7,426 nt of DNA from JACDBE01 sp051002015 (GCA_051002015.1 JBPCMS010000065.1:1-7426); one strand, 5' to 3'. Counted from the stretch's first letter, positions 1-6,481 are shown. The notes: generated from the sequence alone by a model not told the origin. Program-made: numbers and translations.

Positions 1-283
1 GCCCAGGCGGAACGACGCCACCGATCAACGCATCCGGCCATTTCGTCCACCACCGGCGGATCGTCTCCGGGTCGGTGGTGGCCTGCTTCGGCCACCGCAG
101 CCCCCCGAGGGGCGAATTGTGGCCATCGGCCGTCACGTCGTTGCGGCACGGAAAGATGCGCCACCCGGCTGCGGCGAGACCCAAGGCACCGGCGAGAAGG
201 GTGCTATCCTGCGGGGTGACGGTCGATGACGAGTGCTCCGCCTCGGGTGAACCCGAGGCGGCTGCGCGTTCCGGGCCGGTCAT
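1..283 (-). CDS. Bifunctional primase-polymerase (Prim-Pol) replication protein, N-terminal part, cut by window edge
   Basis: Reading the minus strand from ATG at 283 gives 94 open codons with no stop before the window edge, so the gene continues to the left. Residues 29-94 match the start of the bifunctional DNA primase/polymerase domain of plasmid and phage replication proteins: a small-residue helix (29-40), the strand motif GWRIFPC (40-46), then ATTDPETIRRWW (68-79) and the following KWPDALIG (81-88). Such proteins prime and copy DNA, often fused to a helicase; the catalytic acidic residues and any helicase lie outside the window. Residues 1-28 are a Ser/Ala/Glu-rich leader. The start is set by the ATGA overlap with the stop of the excisionase-like gene, which implies translational coupling. 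A 10-bp hairpin sits at codons 8-15. The family call is firm, the full architecture unknown. Confidence 0.82.
   Translation of the reverse strand, partial: MTGPERAAASGSPEAEHSSSTVTPQDSTLLAGALGLAAAGWRIFPCRNDVTADGHNSPLGGLRWPKQATTDPETIRRWWTKWPDALIGGVVPPG
238..261 (-). other. Perfect 10-bp hairpin inside the start of the primase-polymerase gene
   Basis: Positions 238-247 pair perfectly with 252-261, leaving a four-base loop (UUCA in the minus-strand mRNA). The stem starts 22 bases after the A of the ATG. It has no following U run, so it does not look like a terminator. It could slow ribosomes, act as an attenuator, or be a binding site for the replication protein. The structure is seen; the function is inference. 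Confidence 0.5.
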
Positions 284-489
284 GGCCGGATCTCAGCGGC
301 GGCCTCGGCGGCCTTCTCGTCGAACCAGGACTCCAGGTCGGCGACCCGCCACAGGATGCGCCGGCCGACCTTGACACCGAGGCAACCGGGGGCCTGGCGG
401 CGGTAATGCTGCTGATAGATGGCTTGACGGCTGGTGCGGAGACGGTCGGCGACTTCGCCGATGGTGAGGTAAAGCGGGTCGGGCGGCAA
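280..489 (-). CDS. xis: Excisionase / AlpA-like winged helix-turn-helix protein
   Basis: A 69-residue DNA-binding protein of the excisionase (HTH_17, MerR-like winged helix) class. Residues 8-25 (LTIGEVADRLRTSRQAIY) form the helix-turn-helix; residues 38-56 carry the wing and following helix (VGRRILWRVADLESWF). Length and layout fit the family, which bends DNA at att sites to favour excision or represses its own operon. The start is TTG at 489-487: GGAGG at 496-500 lies six bases upstream, and no ATG in frame is available. The gene overlaps the primase-polymerase start by four bases, so the two form one transcript, and it diverges from the small-protein/integrase pair. It could equally regulate replication or integrase expression; 'xis' is used for its family and its integrase neighbour. 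Confidence 0.8.
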   Translation of the reverse strand: MPPDPLYLTIGEVADRLRTSRQAIYQQHYRRQAPGCLGVKVGRRILWRVADLESWFDEKAAEAAAEIRP

Positions 490-624
490 TGCACACCTCC
501 AGGCTCGCCCGATGGCGGGGGCGGCCGAGGTGTGGCGCTTCTGGTTGTGCTAGCCCGGGTCTCTCCCGGGCCTTAGGCAAGGCGTGACCACGTAGTGGGT
601 TGTTCCCGGTACTATACCGCCACG
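490..624. promoter_or_regulatory. Divergent control region between the xis/primase and small-protein/integrase operons
   Basis: These 135 bases separate two divergent operons. They hold a 7-bp hairpin with stems GCCCGGG (553-559) and CCCGGGC (565-571), and a short inverted repeat CCAC-GTA-GTGG (588-598). On the plus strand TACTAT (610-615) resembles a -10 box and ends nine bases before ATG 625. No Shine-Dalgarno sequence precedes that ATG, so the plus transcript may be nearly leaderless. No convincing -35 was found for it, and no convincing promoter was found for the minus-strand pair. A repressor acting on both directions from the inverted repeats is plausible but unproven. Confidence 0.45.
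496..500 (-). promoter_or_regulatory. Ribosome binding site fixing the TTG start of the excisionase gene
   Basis: The minus strand reads GGAGG, followed by six bases and then TTG. This ideal spacing decides the rare TTG start over the GTG triplets nearby, which lie in other frames. Confidence 0.65.
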
Positions 625-999
625 ATGCCACTGACTCGCTATTTGACCGGTGATCGGGTCGACGGTGATCGGGTCGGCCCTCGGGTCGAGTTCCGGTGCG
701 CCGTGTGCCGTCGAGAGCGTCGCCGCCTAGGCCTCGACCCCGACCGGGCACAGTTGATGGGCGCCACCCGCTGGATGTCTTGGGAGGCGGCCAAGATACA
801 AGGGACGTTTTGGACGGCGGCCCAGACAAGCCGTGCAACGCCAAATCTCAGCATCCGCCTGCAGCCAGAAAACGTGGCCAGGACGATCGAAATGCGGTGC
901 CGGGTGGGTCGCCACGAACCTCGCCACTTACCGGCCGCCGAGGTGCAGCGTCTCGCCGCCGAGGCGCTGGCCGACGGGTACGACGTGGTGCACATCTAG
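625..999 (+). CDS. Small Cys-containing protein of unknown function, coupled to integrase
   Basis: A 124-residue protein from ATG 625. I do not recognise a named family. Visible features are a CxxC pair (Cys25, Cys28) in a basic stretch, a Trp-rich middle (Trp50, 53, 63), and a second segment with Cys92 and His97 followed by a helical, acidic C-terminus. The Cys/Cys...Cys/His pattern could bind one zinc ion. The stop at 997-999 lies two bases before the GTG of the integrase, so the pair is probably translationally coupled. ATG 625 is preferred to GTG 595 because a -10-like TACTAT lies between them. A perfect 13-bp direct repeat near the start encodes a repeated GDRV. Residues suggest a DNA- or protein-binding accessory of recombination; that is inference. 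Confidence 0.6.
   Translation: MPLTRYLTGDRVDGDRVGPRVEFRCAVCRRERRRLGLDPDRAQLMGATRWMSWEAAKIQGTFWTAAQTSRATPNLSIRLQPENVARTIEMRCRVGRHEPRHLPAAEVQRLAAEALADGYDVVHI
649..676 (+). repeat. Two-copy 15-bp-period direct repeat
   Basis: GGTGATCGGGTCG occurs at 649-661 and again at 664-676. It lies in frame in the small protein and doubles GDRV at residues 9-12 and 14-17. The repeat starts 24 bases after the start codon; it may be a simple duplication or an arm-type binding site. Confidence 0.6.
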
Positions 1000-1001
1000 C
1001 G

Positions 1002-2141
1002 GTGGCCGGGTCGATCCAACGCCTCCCCGACCGGAAGTCCCGGCCGTGGCGTGCCCGGTTCCGCGGCCCCGACGGGCGGGAGCACTCCCGCACCTTCCCG
1101 CGCAAGGTCGAGGCGCAGCAATGGCTCCGGGGCCAACTCTCAGCGATCGACGCCGACGGGTGGGTGAACCCGCGGGCAGGTCGGGTCACGGTGGCGGCGG
1201 TGGCGGAGCAGTGGGTGGCGAGCCTCCACGGGTTGAAACCCAAATCGGTCGCCGGCTACCGGGAACTGCTCGCCTCCCGGGTGCTCCCGGAGTTCGGGGC
1301 GCTCGAGGTCCGCTCGGTCACCTCGGCCTCGGTGCGTCAGTGGGTGGCCGGGATGGCCGGCGAGGGCCTGTCGGCGTCGAGGATCCGCCACGCCCTCGGT
1401 GTCTTGTCGCTGGTGCTCACCCAGGCGGTCAGTGACGGCCTGGTGGTCCGAAATGTGGCGGCGGTGGTGAAGTCTCCGCCGGTGCGTGCCGGTGAGCCTC
1501 GGTTCCTCGACGCCACCCAGCTCACCGCGTTGGCCGACGCCGCCGAACAGGTCTCACCCGGCTCTGGGCTGGTCGTCGATGTGCTCGGGTGGGTCGGGCT
1601 CCGCTTCGGAGAGATGGTCGCCTTGCGTGCACCGCGGGTCGACGTGGCGGCGGGGCGCATCACGGTGGCCGAGGCTGCCACCGAACTCAACGGGGCGCTC
1701 GTGTGGGGGTCGCCGAAGTCTCACCGGACGCGGGTGGTGGCGGTGCCACGGTTCCTGGCCGACCGTCTCGCCGACCGTCTCGCCGAGGTGAACGGCGACG
1801 GCCTGGTTTTCACGTCGCCGCGGGGTGGGCCGCTTTACGGCTCGAACTGGAGGGCTCGGGTGTGGGCACCGGCGGTCGCCGCCGCAGGTGCCGACCCGAA
1901 GCTGCGGCCCCACGACTTGCGCCACAGCGCCGCCAGTCTCATGATCGCGACGGGGGCCAACATAAAGGCGGTGCAGCACCAGTTGGGGCACGCCTCCGCG
2001 TCGATGACTTTAGATCGCTACGGCCACTTGTACGGCTCCGATCTCGACGCCCTGGCGTTGGCGCTCGACGCCACACGGGCCACCGTCTCACCTAACGCGG
2101 CACCACGGGGGCACAGAGGGCCAGAAACCCTTACGCCGTAA
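1002..2141 (+). CDS. int: Tyrosine site-specific integrase (phage/ICE type)
   Basis: A 379-residue tyrosine recombinase that integrates and excises the element by strand exchange at att sites. The N-terminus (SIQRLPDRKSRPWRARFRG, then the TFPRKVEAQQWL helix) resembles an arm-type DNA-binding domain. Residues about 60-150 form the SAM-like core-binding domain, and the catalytic domain follows. All expected active-site residues are present: Arg201 (GLRFGEM), Lys239 (SPKSHRTR), His304 and Arg307 (HDLRHSAAS), His330 (LGHAS) and nucleophile Tyr340 (LDRYGHL). Length is normal, so it looks functional. The GTG start at 1002 is chosen because it follows the small protein's stop by two bases and begins right at the conserved N-terminus; an upstream in-frame ATG at 696 would overlap the small protein by 300 bases. 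It converges on the transporter operon, placing an att site probably just downstream. Confidence 0.93.
   Translation: MAGSIQRLPDRKSRPWRARFRGPDGREHSRTFPRKVEAQQWLRGQLSAIDADGWVNPRAGRVTVAAVAEQWVASLHGLKPKSVAGYRELLASRVLPEFGALEVRSVTSASVRQWVAGMAGEGLSASRIRHALGVLSLVLTQAVSDGLVVRNVAAVVKSPPVRAGEPRFLDATQLTALADAAEQVSPGSGLVVDVLGWVGLRFGEMVALRAPRVDVAAGRITVAEAATELNGALVWGSPKSHRTRVVAVPRFLADRLADRLAEVNGDGLVFTSPRGGPLYGSNWRARVWAPAVAAAGADPKLRPHDLRHSAASLMIATGANIKAVQHQLGHASASMTLDRYGHLYGSDLDALALALDATRATVSPNAAPRGHRGPETLTP
1761..1784 (+). repeat. Perfect 12-bp tandem duplication within the integrase gene
   Basis: GACCGTCTCGCC is repeated back to back at 1761-1772 and 1773-1784, in frame, giving DRLADRLA in the catalytic domain between Lys239 and His304. 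Being a multiple of three, it does not break the frame. Confidence 0.6.
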
Positions 2142-2195
2142 CGTTTAGTTCCGGGCTCGGTGCCCGGGCGTCGATCGGACCGCGGGGGAGGTGGC
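2142..2195. terminator. Convergent intergenic region with hairpin; likely right edge of the integrated element
   Basis: These 54 bases separate the converging integrase and substrate-binding protein genes. A hairpin with stems CCGGGC (2151-2156) and GCCCGG (2162-2167) and a five-base loop could end transcription from both sides. Neither side has a strong T run, so it is at best a weak or Rho-assisted terminator. Because tyrosine integrase genes usually sit beside their attachment site, the junction of element and host probably lies here; no tRNA 3' end and no matching repeat elsewhere in the window was seen, so the exact core is not assigned. Confidence 0.4.
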
Positions 2196-3116
2196 TCAGA
2201 ACCCGTTGTCCGTCAGCCAGTCGGCGGCGATGTCCTCGGCGTCCTCGGTGTCGATATCGAACCGCTTGTTCATCTCGGTGAGGCCGGCGGTGGTCAGCTT
2301 CGACGAGATGTCATTGAGCACGTCGGCGAGCTCGTCGCCATATGCCTCCTGCACCTCGGTGGTGACAACCGGCACCACGTTGTCGGCGGCGAGCATCCCC
2401 TGGTCGTCCTCGAGGAGAACGAAGCCCCGGTCGGCGATGACCCCGCTGGTGGAGAACAGGATGGCCACGTCGATCTCACCCGCCTCCAGTGCCGCCACCG
2501 TCACCTGCCCGGCGTCGAGCGGTTGAAAGTTGGCGGCGAGGTCGAGACCGTAGGTGGTGATGAGCCCCGGGATGCAGAACGGGTTGGTCTCGCAGTCGGG
2601 CGGACCGCCCAGCACCAGGTCGGCGCCGTTGGCGGCCAGGTCGCTCAACGTGGCGATACCCAGCGAATCCGACGTCTCCTGGGTGACCACGAAGGCGTTG
2701 GTGTCGACGGCATCGGACGGCTCCAAGGCCACCAGCCCGACGTCGGCCAGGTACCCGTTGAGGAGGTCGGTGGTGGCGCCGGCGTCGCCCGTCGCCTCGC
2801 CGGCGTTGTCGTTGAGGAACTCGAGCATCGAGGCGGCGTACTCGGGGGCCAGGTTGATGTCGCCGCTGTCGAAGGCGGCGAGCTCGAGGTCGCGGAAGCC
2901 ACCGACGGCCTGGACGCTCACGGTGAAGCCGGCGGATGCCAGCGCTCCCCGGTAGATCTCGGCGACGATGGCGCTCTCCCCGAAGTCCTGGGCACCGATG
3001 ACGATGGCAGGACCTTCGATCGTTGCGGCGTCATCTCCCGAGTCTCCACAGGCGCCGCCCAGCAGGGCGAACGCCAGGAGACTCGCCCCGATGACGCGGT
3101 TGCGGTGCTTCCGCAT
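2196..3116 (-). CDS. OpuAC-family substrate-binding lipoprotein of a glycine betaine/choline-type ABC transporter
   Basis: A 306-residue extracytoplasmic binding protein that would deliver a quaternary amine, such as glycine betaine or choline, to the permeases. Residues 1-22 are a signal peptide (basic MRKHRNR, then hydrophobic core) ending at Cys23, a likely lipidated cysteine, though Gly at -3 is not the usual Leu. The mature domain opens with IVIGAQDFGESAIVAEIYRG (38-57) and has the LAPEY motif (89-93) typical of the OpuAC/OpuCC family. Cys175 and Cys181 may form a disulfide; YG (189-190) follows. GGAG lies six bases before the ATG. It is the last gene of the operon, separated from the second permease by a 53-base gap with a hairpin. 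The precise ligand cannot be read from sequence; related proteins bind ergothioneine or other compounds. Confidence 0.87.
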   Translation of the reverse strand: MRKHRNRVIGASLLAFALLGGACGDSGDDAATIEGPAIVIGAQDFGESAIVAEIYRGALASAGFTVSVQAVGGFRDLELAAFDSGDINLAPEYAASMLEFLNDNAGEATGDAGATTDLLNGYLADVGLVALEPSDAVDTNAFVVTQETSDSLGIATLSDLAANGADLVLGGPPDCETNPFCIPGLITTYGLDLAANFQPLDAGQVTVAALEAGEIDVAILFSTSGVIADRGFVLLEDDQGMLAADNVVPVVTTEVQEAYGDELADVLNDISSKLTTAGLTEMNKRFDIDTEDAEDIAADWLTDNGF

Positions 3117-3169
3117 GGGTTTCTCCAATCTCTGGTGAGTGCCGCCTTGGGGGGCGGCAGGGCACAAAC
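3117..3169 (-). other. Intercistronic hairpin before the substrate-binding protein gene
   Basis: The only sizeable gap in the operon contains an inverted repeat: TGCCGCC (3140-3146) pairs with GGCGGCA (3153-3159) around a six-base loop. It lies 14 bases upstream of the Shine-Dalgarno sequence (3123-3126). It may protect or trim the mRNA so that more binding protein than permease is made, or act as a partial terminator. No promoter was recognised in the gap. Confidence 0.45.
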
Positions 3170-3913
3170 CTAACCGACCGGAACCGCATCGACGACGTGG
3201 TCGACGTCGAGCGGCTGCGGGACCCGGCCGTTCCTGGCGCGGCCGGTGTGGTCGGTGCGCCGCTGGACCCAACCCAGCGTCGTCTCGGTGACGATCGCCA
3301 GCAGGGCGACGGCGACCCCGCCGACGAACACCTCCTCGAACTTGCGTTGGGCGAACCCGTCGATGATGAAACGTCCCAACCCTCCGAACCCGACCACGGC
3401 GCCAAGGGTTGCGGTGGCGACCACCTCCACGGCGGCGGTGCGGATCCCGGCCATGATCACGGGCAGGGCAAGGGGCAGCTCGACCCCGGTGAGCACCTGG
3501 CGTTCGGTCATCCCCATCCCCCGGGCCGCCTCGACCAGCGCCGGGTCGGTCTGGCCGACCCCGGTGTAGGCGTTGACGAACATCGGGGGCAGGGCCAGCG
3601 CCACCAGCGCCACCAGCGTCGCCCAGTAGCCAAGCGGGCTCAGCCCGAGGGCGAGGGTGATGGGGAAGGCGATGCCGACGATCCCGAACGAGGGGATGGC
3701 CCGTCCGATGTTCACCGCCGACACGGCGAGCACCCCCCCCCGGGCCCGGTGACCGAGCGCCACCCCGGTGGGCAGGGCGACGATGCCGGCGACGACCAAC
3801 GCCACCCCCGCCACCGCCACATGCTCCCACAGCCGGTTGGGAATGCCGGATCTCCCGGTCCAGTTGGCGGGATCACCCAGCCAGGCGCCGACCTCACCGA
3901 GGAACTCGATCAC
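3170..3913 (-). CDS. ABC transporter permease, OpuCB/ProW type (second permease)
   Basis: A 247-residue inner-membrane permease of the BPD_transp_1 family. Several hydrophobic segments are visible, for example residues 31-53, 74-92, 98-113 and 148-175. The EAA loop that docks onto the ATPase is clear: EAARGMGMTERQVLTGVELP at 128-147. The GTG start at 3913-3911 overlaps the stop of the first permease (GTGA), indicating coupling, and the encoded VIEFLGEVGAWL start is normal for the family. It is longer than its partner, with about 30 extra residues before the first membrane segment. The gene holds a run of nine G (coding strand, positions 3733-3741, residues 58-61) that could slip. It pairs with the first permease as a heterodimer. 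Confidence 0.88.
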   Translation of the reverse strand: MIEFLGEVGAWLGDPANWTGRSGIPNRLWEHVAVAGVALVVAGIVALPTGVALGHRARGGVLAVSAVNIGRAIPSFGIVGIAFPITLALGLSPLGYWATLVALVALALPPMFVNAYTGVGQTDPALVEAARGMGMTERQVLTGVELPLALPVIMAGIRTAAVEVVATATLGAVVGFGGLGRFIIDGFAQRKFEEVFVGGVAVALLAIVTETTLGWVQRRTDHTGRARNGRVPQPLDVDHVVDAVPVG

Positions 3914-4557
3914 ACCGCCTCCCTCCGGTGCCTCCATGGCGTGACCCGGCGCTCCAGGGCGACCAGGAGCAGATCGGCGACCACCGCCAGCGCCACCGAC
4001 AGCAGGGTGCCGACCAGGGTCTCGGTGAGGAACTGGCGTCGGATGCCGCGCAGGATGAACACCCCGTACCCGCCCTGACCGATCAGCGCGGTGACGGTGA
4101 CCAGCCCGATGGTGGACACGGTGGCGATGCGGATGCCGGCGATGATCACCGGCATCGCCAGCGGGACCTGCACGCCGAGGAACACGCCGCGCTCGGTCAT
4201 CCCCATCCCGCGCGCCGACTCGATGACCGCATCGGGCACGCCGTCGATGCCGGCGACGATGTTGCGGATGAGGATGAGCAGGGTGTACGAGACCAGGGCG
4301 ATCTGGGCGGTGATCAGGCTCAACCCGAAGAACGGGATGAAGAAGGTGAACAGGGCGAGGCTGGGGATCGTGTAGAGGATTCCGGTGAACCAGGTGATCG
4401 GCCCGTAGGTCGACCGCCACCGCAGCGCCACCAGCGACAGCGCCATGGCGACGACCAACCCGAGGGACACGGCGATGAAGGTGAGGGTGAGGTGCTCGGT
4501 GGTCGCCGCCCACATGTCGTCGAAGTGCGAGCCGATCCATGCCCAGTCGATGCTCAC
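3910..4557 (-). CDS. ABC transporter permease, OpuCB/ProW type (first permease)
   Basis: A 215-residue inner-membrane permease of the same BPD_transp_1 family. Membrane segments appear at about residues 23-45, 53-78, 80-102, 133-160 and near 185-205. The EAA loop reads ESARGMGMTERGVFLGVQVP (113-132), close in sequence to that of the second permease, so the two probably arose by duplication and form a heterodimer. The GTG start at 4557-4555 overlaps the ATPase stop by four bases (GTGA), and its own stop overlaps the next start the same way. Length is normal for OpuCB/OpuCD. Function: forms the membrane channel for osmolyte-type amine import. Confidence 0.88.
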   Translation of the reverse strand: MSIDWAWIGSHFDDMWAATTEHLTLTFIAVSLGLVVAMALSLVALRWRSTYGPITWFTGILYTIPSLALFTFFIPFFGLSLITAQIALVSYTLLILIRNIVAGIDGVPDAVIESARGMGMTERGVFLGVQVPLAMPVIIAGIRIATVSTIGLVTVTALIGQGGYGVFILRGIRRQFLTETLVGTLLSVALAVVADLLLVALERRVTPWRHRREAV

Positions 4558-5645
4558 TGGATGATCGCCCTCCCTATCGCGTCGGCGGTGAGCATCCCCA
4601 GGTAGCGGTCGCCGTCGAACACCGCCGCCACACTCGTGTGGGAGGTGACCACGACGTCGAGGGCGTCGATGAGGGACTCGTCAACGGTGAGCCACGCCTC
4701 GAACCGCCGCAGCGGGAGGTCGGTGAGGTCGTGGCGGCCGTCGAGCTCGGAGCCGGGGACCCATCCATCGAGCCGGCCGCCATCGCCAACGGCGATCCAG
4801 TCGACACCGTGGGCGGCCATGACCCGACGCGCCTCGGCGACCGTGGCGGCGGCGGAGAGGACAGGACCGGGCACGAGCGGGACCGTGCTGATGGGGAGCA
4901 GGGACAGCCGCTTCAGCCCGCGCTCGGACCCGAGGAAGTCGACGACGAAGGCGTTGATGGGGTCGCGCAGCGTGTCGGCCGGGCTGTCGTACTGCTCGAG
5001 GACACCGCCGACGTTGAGGATGGCGATGCGGTCGCCGAGCTTGATCGCCTCGTCGATGTCGTGGGTGACGAACACGATGGTCTTGCGCAGCCGCTGCTGG
5101 AGCTCGAGGAACTGGTCCTGGAGCCGACCCCTGGCGATGGGGTCGACGGCGCCGAACGGCTCGTCCATCAGCATCACCTGGGGATCGGCGGCCAGGGCCC
5201 TGGCGACACCGACCCGCTGCCGCTGGCCGCCGGACAGCTCGGACGGATAGCGGTTGCGCATCGTCCGGTCGAGGTCGACCACCTCGAGCAGCTCATCGAC
5301 CCTGCGTTCGGTCCGTCCCGCATCCCAGCCGAGGAGGCGGGGCACGGTGGCGATGTTCTCGGCGATGGTGCGGTGGGGGAAGAGCCCGATCTGCTGGATG
5401 ACGTAACCGATGCTGCGGCGCAGTTCGGACGGGCTGAGCGACGTGACGTCCCGGCCGGCCACCTCGATGGTCCCGGACGTCGGCTCGATCAGCCGGTTGA
5501 TCATCTTGAGGGTCGTGGTCTTGCCACAGCCGGACGGTCCGACCAGGACGGTGATGTCACCCTCGGCGATGTCGAGCGTCAGCTCGGTGACTGCGGGCAG
5601 GTCGCCGCTCGGGTATACCTTCGACACCCGGTCGAGCCGGATCAT
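4554..5645 (-). CDS. ABC transporter ATP-binding protein, OpuCA/ProV type, with C-terminal CBS-like region
   Basis: A 363-residue ATPase that powers quaternary-amine uptake. Motifs in order: Walker A GPSGCGKTT (36-44), Q-loop at Gln84-Gln85 (YVIQQIGLFPHRTI), signature LSGGQRQR (137-144), Walker B LMDEP with Glu162, and switch His195 (VFVTHDIDEA). After about residue 240 comes the DPINAFVVDFLG linker typical of OpuCA/ProV, then a CBS-like regulatory pair to the end; in relatives such domains sense ionic strength or nucleotides. The ATG at 5645 overlaps the stop of the nuclease gene (ATGA), and MIRLDRVSKVY is the usual family N-terminus; a longer in-frame extension would run through the nuclease gene and is rejected. 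The GTGA overlap at its end couples it to the first permease. Confidence 0.92.
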   Translation of the reverse strand: MIRLDRVSKVYPSGDLPAVTELTLDIAEGDITVLVGPSGCGKTTTLKMINRLIEPTSGTIEVAGRDVTSLSPSELRRSIGYVIQQIGLFPHRTIAENIATVPRLLGWDAGRTERRVDELLEVVDLDRTMRNRYPSELSGGQRQRVGVARALAADPQVMLMDEPFGAVDPIARGRLQDQFLELQQRLRKTIVFVTHDIDEAIKLGDRIAILNVGGVLEQYDSPADTLRDPINAFVVDFLGSERGLKRLSLLPISTVPLVPGPVLSAAATVAEARRVMAAHGVDWIAVGDGGRLDGWVPGSELDGRHDLTDLPLRRFEAWLTVDESLIDALDVVVTSHTSVAAVFDGDRYLGMLTADAIGRAIIQ

Positions 5646-6481
5646 GGCATCAGGAACGCGGCCACCTCCTGATCGGGCTGGGCCCATGCGGGGCAGATGC
5701 TCTTGTAGGCGCACCAGTCGCACAACTTGCTCGGTCTGGTGGGGAACCGGTCGGTGCGAATGGCGCTTTCGATGACGGTCCACAAGGCGGTCAGCTGGCG
5801 CTCCATGGCATCGAGCTGGGCGTCGTTGACCGGGATCTCGTACACCACGGGACCGTTCAAATAGAGCAGCCGGAGCCTGACCGGGGTCTCCCCGGTGCGC
5901 TGCCTGATGAGCAGGGCGTAGACCTTGAGGGCGAAGAAGGCCGGGATGGCGTAGCGCTCCGGGGGCGCCTTGCCCGTCTTGTAGTCGGTGATGACCAGCC
6001 CGTCCCCGGTTCGGTCGATGCGGTCGAGGATGCCCCGGATGGTCATCTCGCCGAGAACCACGCGCATGTCGAGCTCGCGCTCGGCCGGCTCGATGGCGGA
6101 GGGGTCCTCGACCCCGAAGTAGTTGGCGAGGACCTCGAGGCTCTCGATGCCCCAGCGGCGCTCGTCTGCCACGTCGGTGAACAGGTCGGGGTACTCGAGG
6201 TCACGCACGTCGATCCACGACGAGCGGAAGAGGTCGAACAGATGCTCCGGGGTACGATCGGGCGGGGGGAGGTCGAAGAGACGCTGCAGGGCGAGGTGCG
6301 CCGTGGTGCCCCTCGCCTGGTACTCGTTGGGGGGCTCCTCGATTCGGTCGATGGCGCGGAACTTGAAGAGCTGGGGGCACGCCTTGAAGTCGCTCGCCCG
6401 GGACGGGGAGAGGGTCTCGAGGAGGCGGGGGGCGGCCAGCCCGGTCACCGTTGCCTGCGTTTCCTGGGTCGATGTCTGCAT
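5642..6481 (-). CDS. RecB-like PD-(D/E)XK nuclease with Fe-S cluster cysteines (actinobacterial COG2887-like family)
   Basis: A 279-residue single-domain nuclease related to the RecB/AddB/Cas4 fold. Visible motifs: Cys35 in SRASDFKACPQLFKFR, the GTTAH motif with His62, Asp153 in RGILDRID, Asp166 and Lys168 in ITDYKTGK, and a C-terminal CDWCAYKSIC (Cys254, 257, 263). One N-terminal plus three C-terminal cysteines is the arrangement that holds a 4Fe-4S cluster in AddB and Cas4. The Gln usually found ahead of the last Tyr is not obvious near Tyr188 (FFALKVYA). No helicase domain is fused. ATG 6481 is chosen because the family similarity begins right after it and the upstream frame is low-complexity; no Shine-Dalgarno is seen, and TAGAGT lies seven bases upstream, fitting a leaderless mRNA. 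It overlaps the ATPase by ATGA. DNA repair or processing is the likely role. Confidence 0.85.
   Translation of the reverse strand: MQTSTQETQATVTGLAAPRLLETLSPSRASDFKACPQLFKFRAIDRIEEPPNEYQARGTTAHLALQRLFDLPPPDRTPEHLFDLFRSSWIDVRDLEYPDLFTDVADERRWGIESLEVLANYFGVEDPSAIEPAERELDMRVVLGEMTIRGILDRIDRTGDGLVITDYKTGKAPPERYAIPAFFALKVYALLIRQRTGETPVRLRLLYLNGPVVYEIPVNDAQLDAMERQLTALWTVIESAIRTDRFPTRPSKLCDWCAYKSICPAWAQPDQEVAAFLMP

Noticed and set aside
696..1001. Longer integrase start at ATG 696
   Set aside because: It would overlap the small Cys protein for its last 300 bases in another frame, and the added residues look random; GTG 1002 sits at the conserved N-terminus.
2120..2200. tRNA 3' end as an attB site beside the integrase
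   Set aside because: No T-loop-like sequence or CCA-adjacent acceptor stem could be found in this stretch on either strand.
2160..3173. 337-codon plus-strand frame opposite the substrate-binding protein gene
   Set aside because: It is the antisense shadow of a clear OpuAC-family gene with signal peptide; similar plus-strand shadows lie over the permease, ATPase and nuclease genes.
5642..6481. Reading the nuclease as Cas4 of a CRISPR system
   Set aside because: The cysteine layout is Cas4-like, but no cas1, cas2, other cas gene or CRISPR array is present, and the overall sequence fits the free-standing RecB-like family better.
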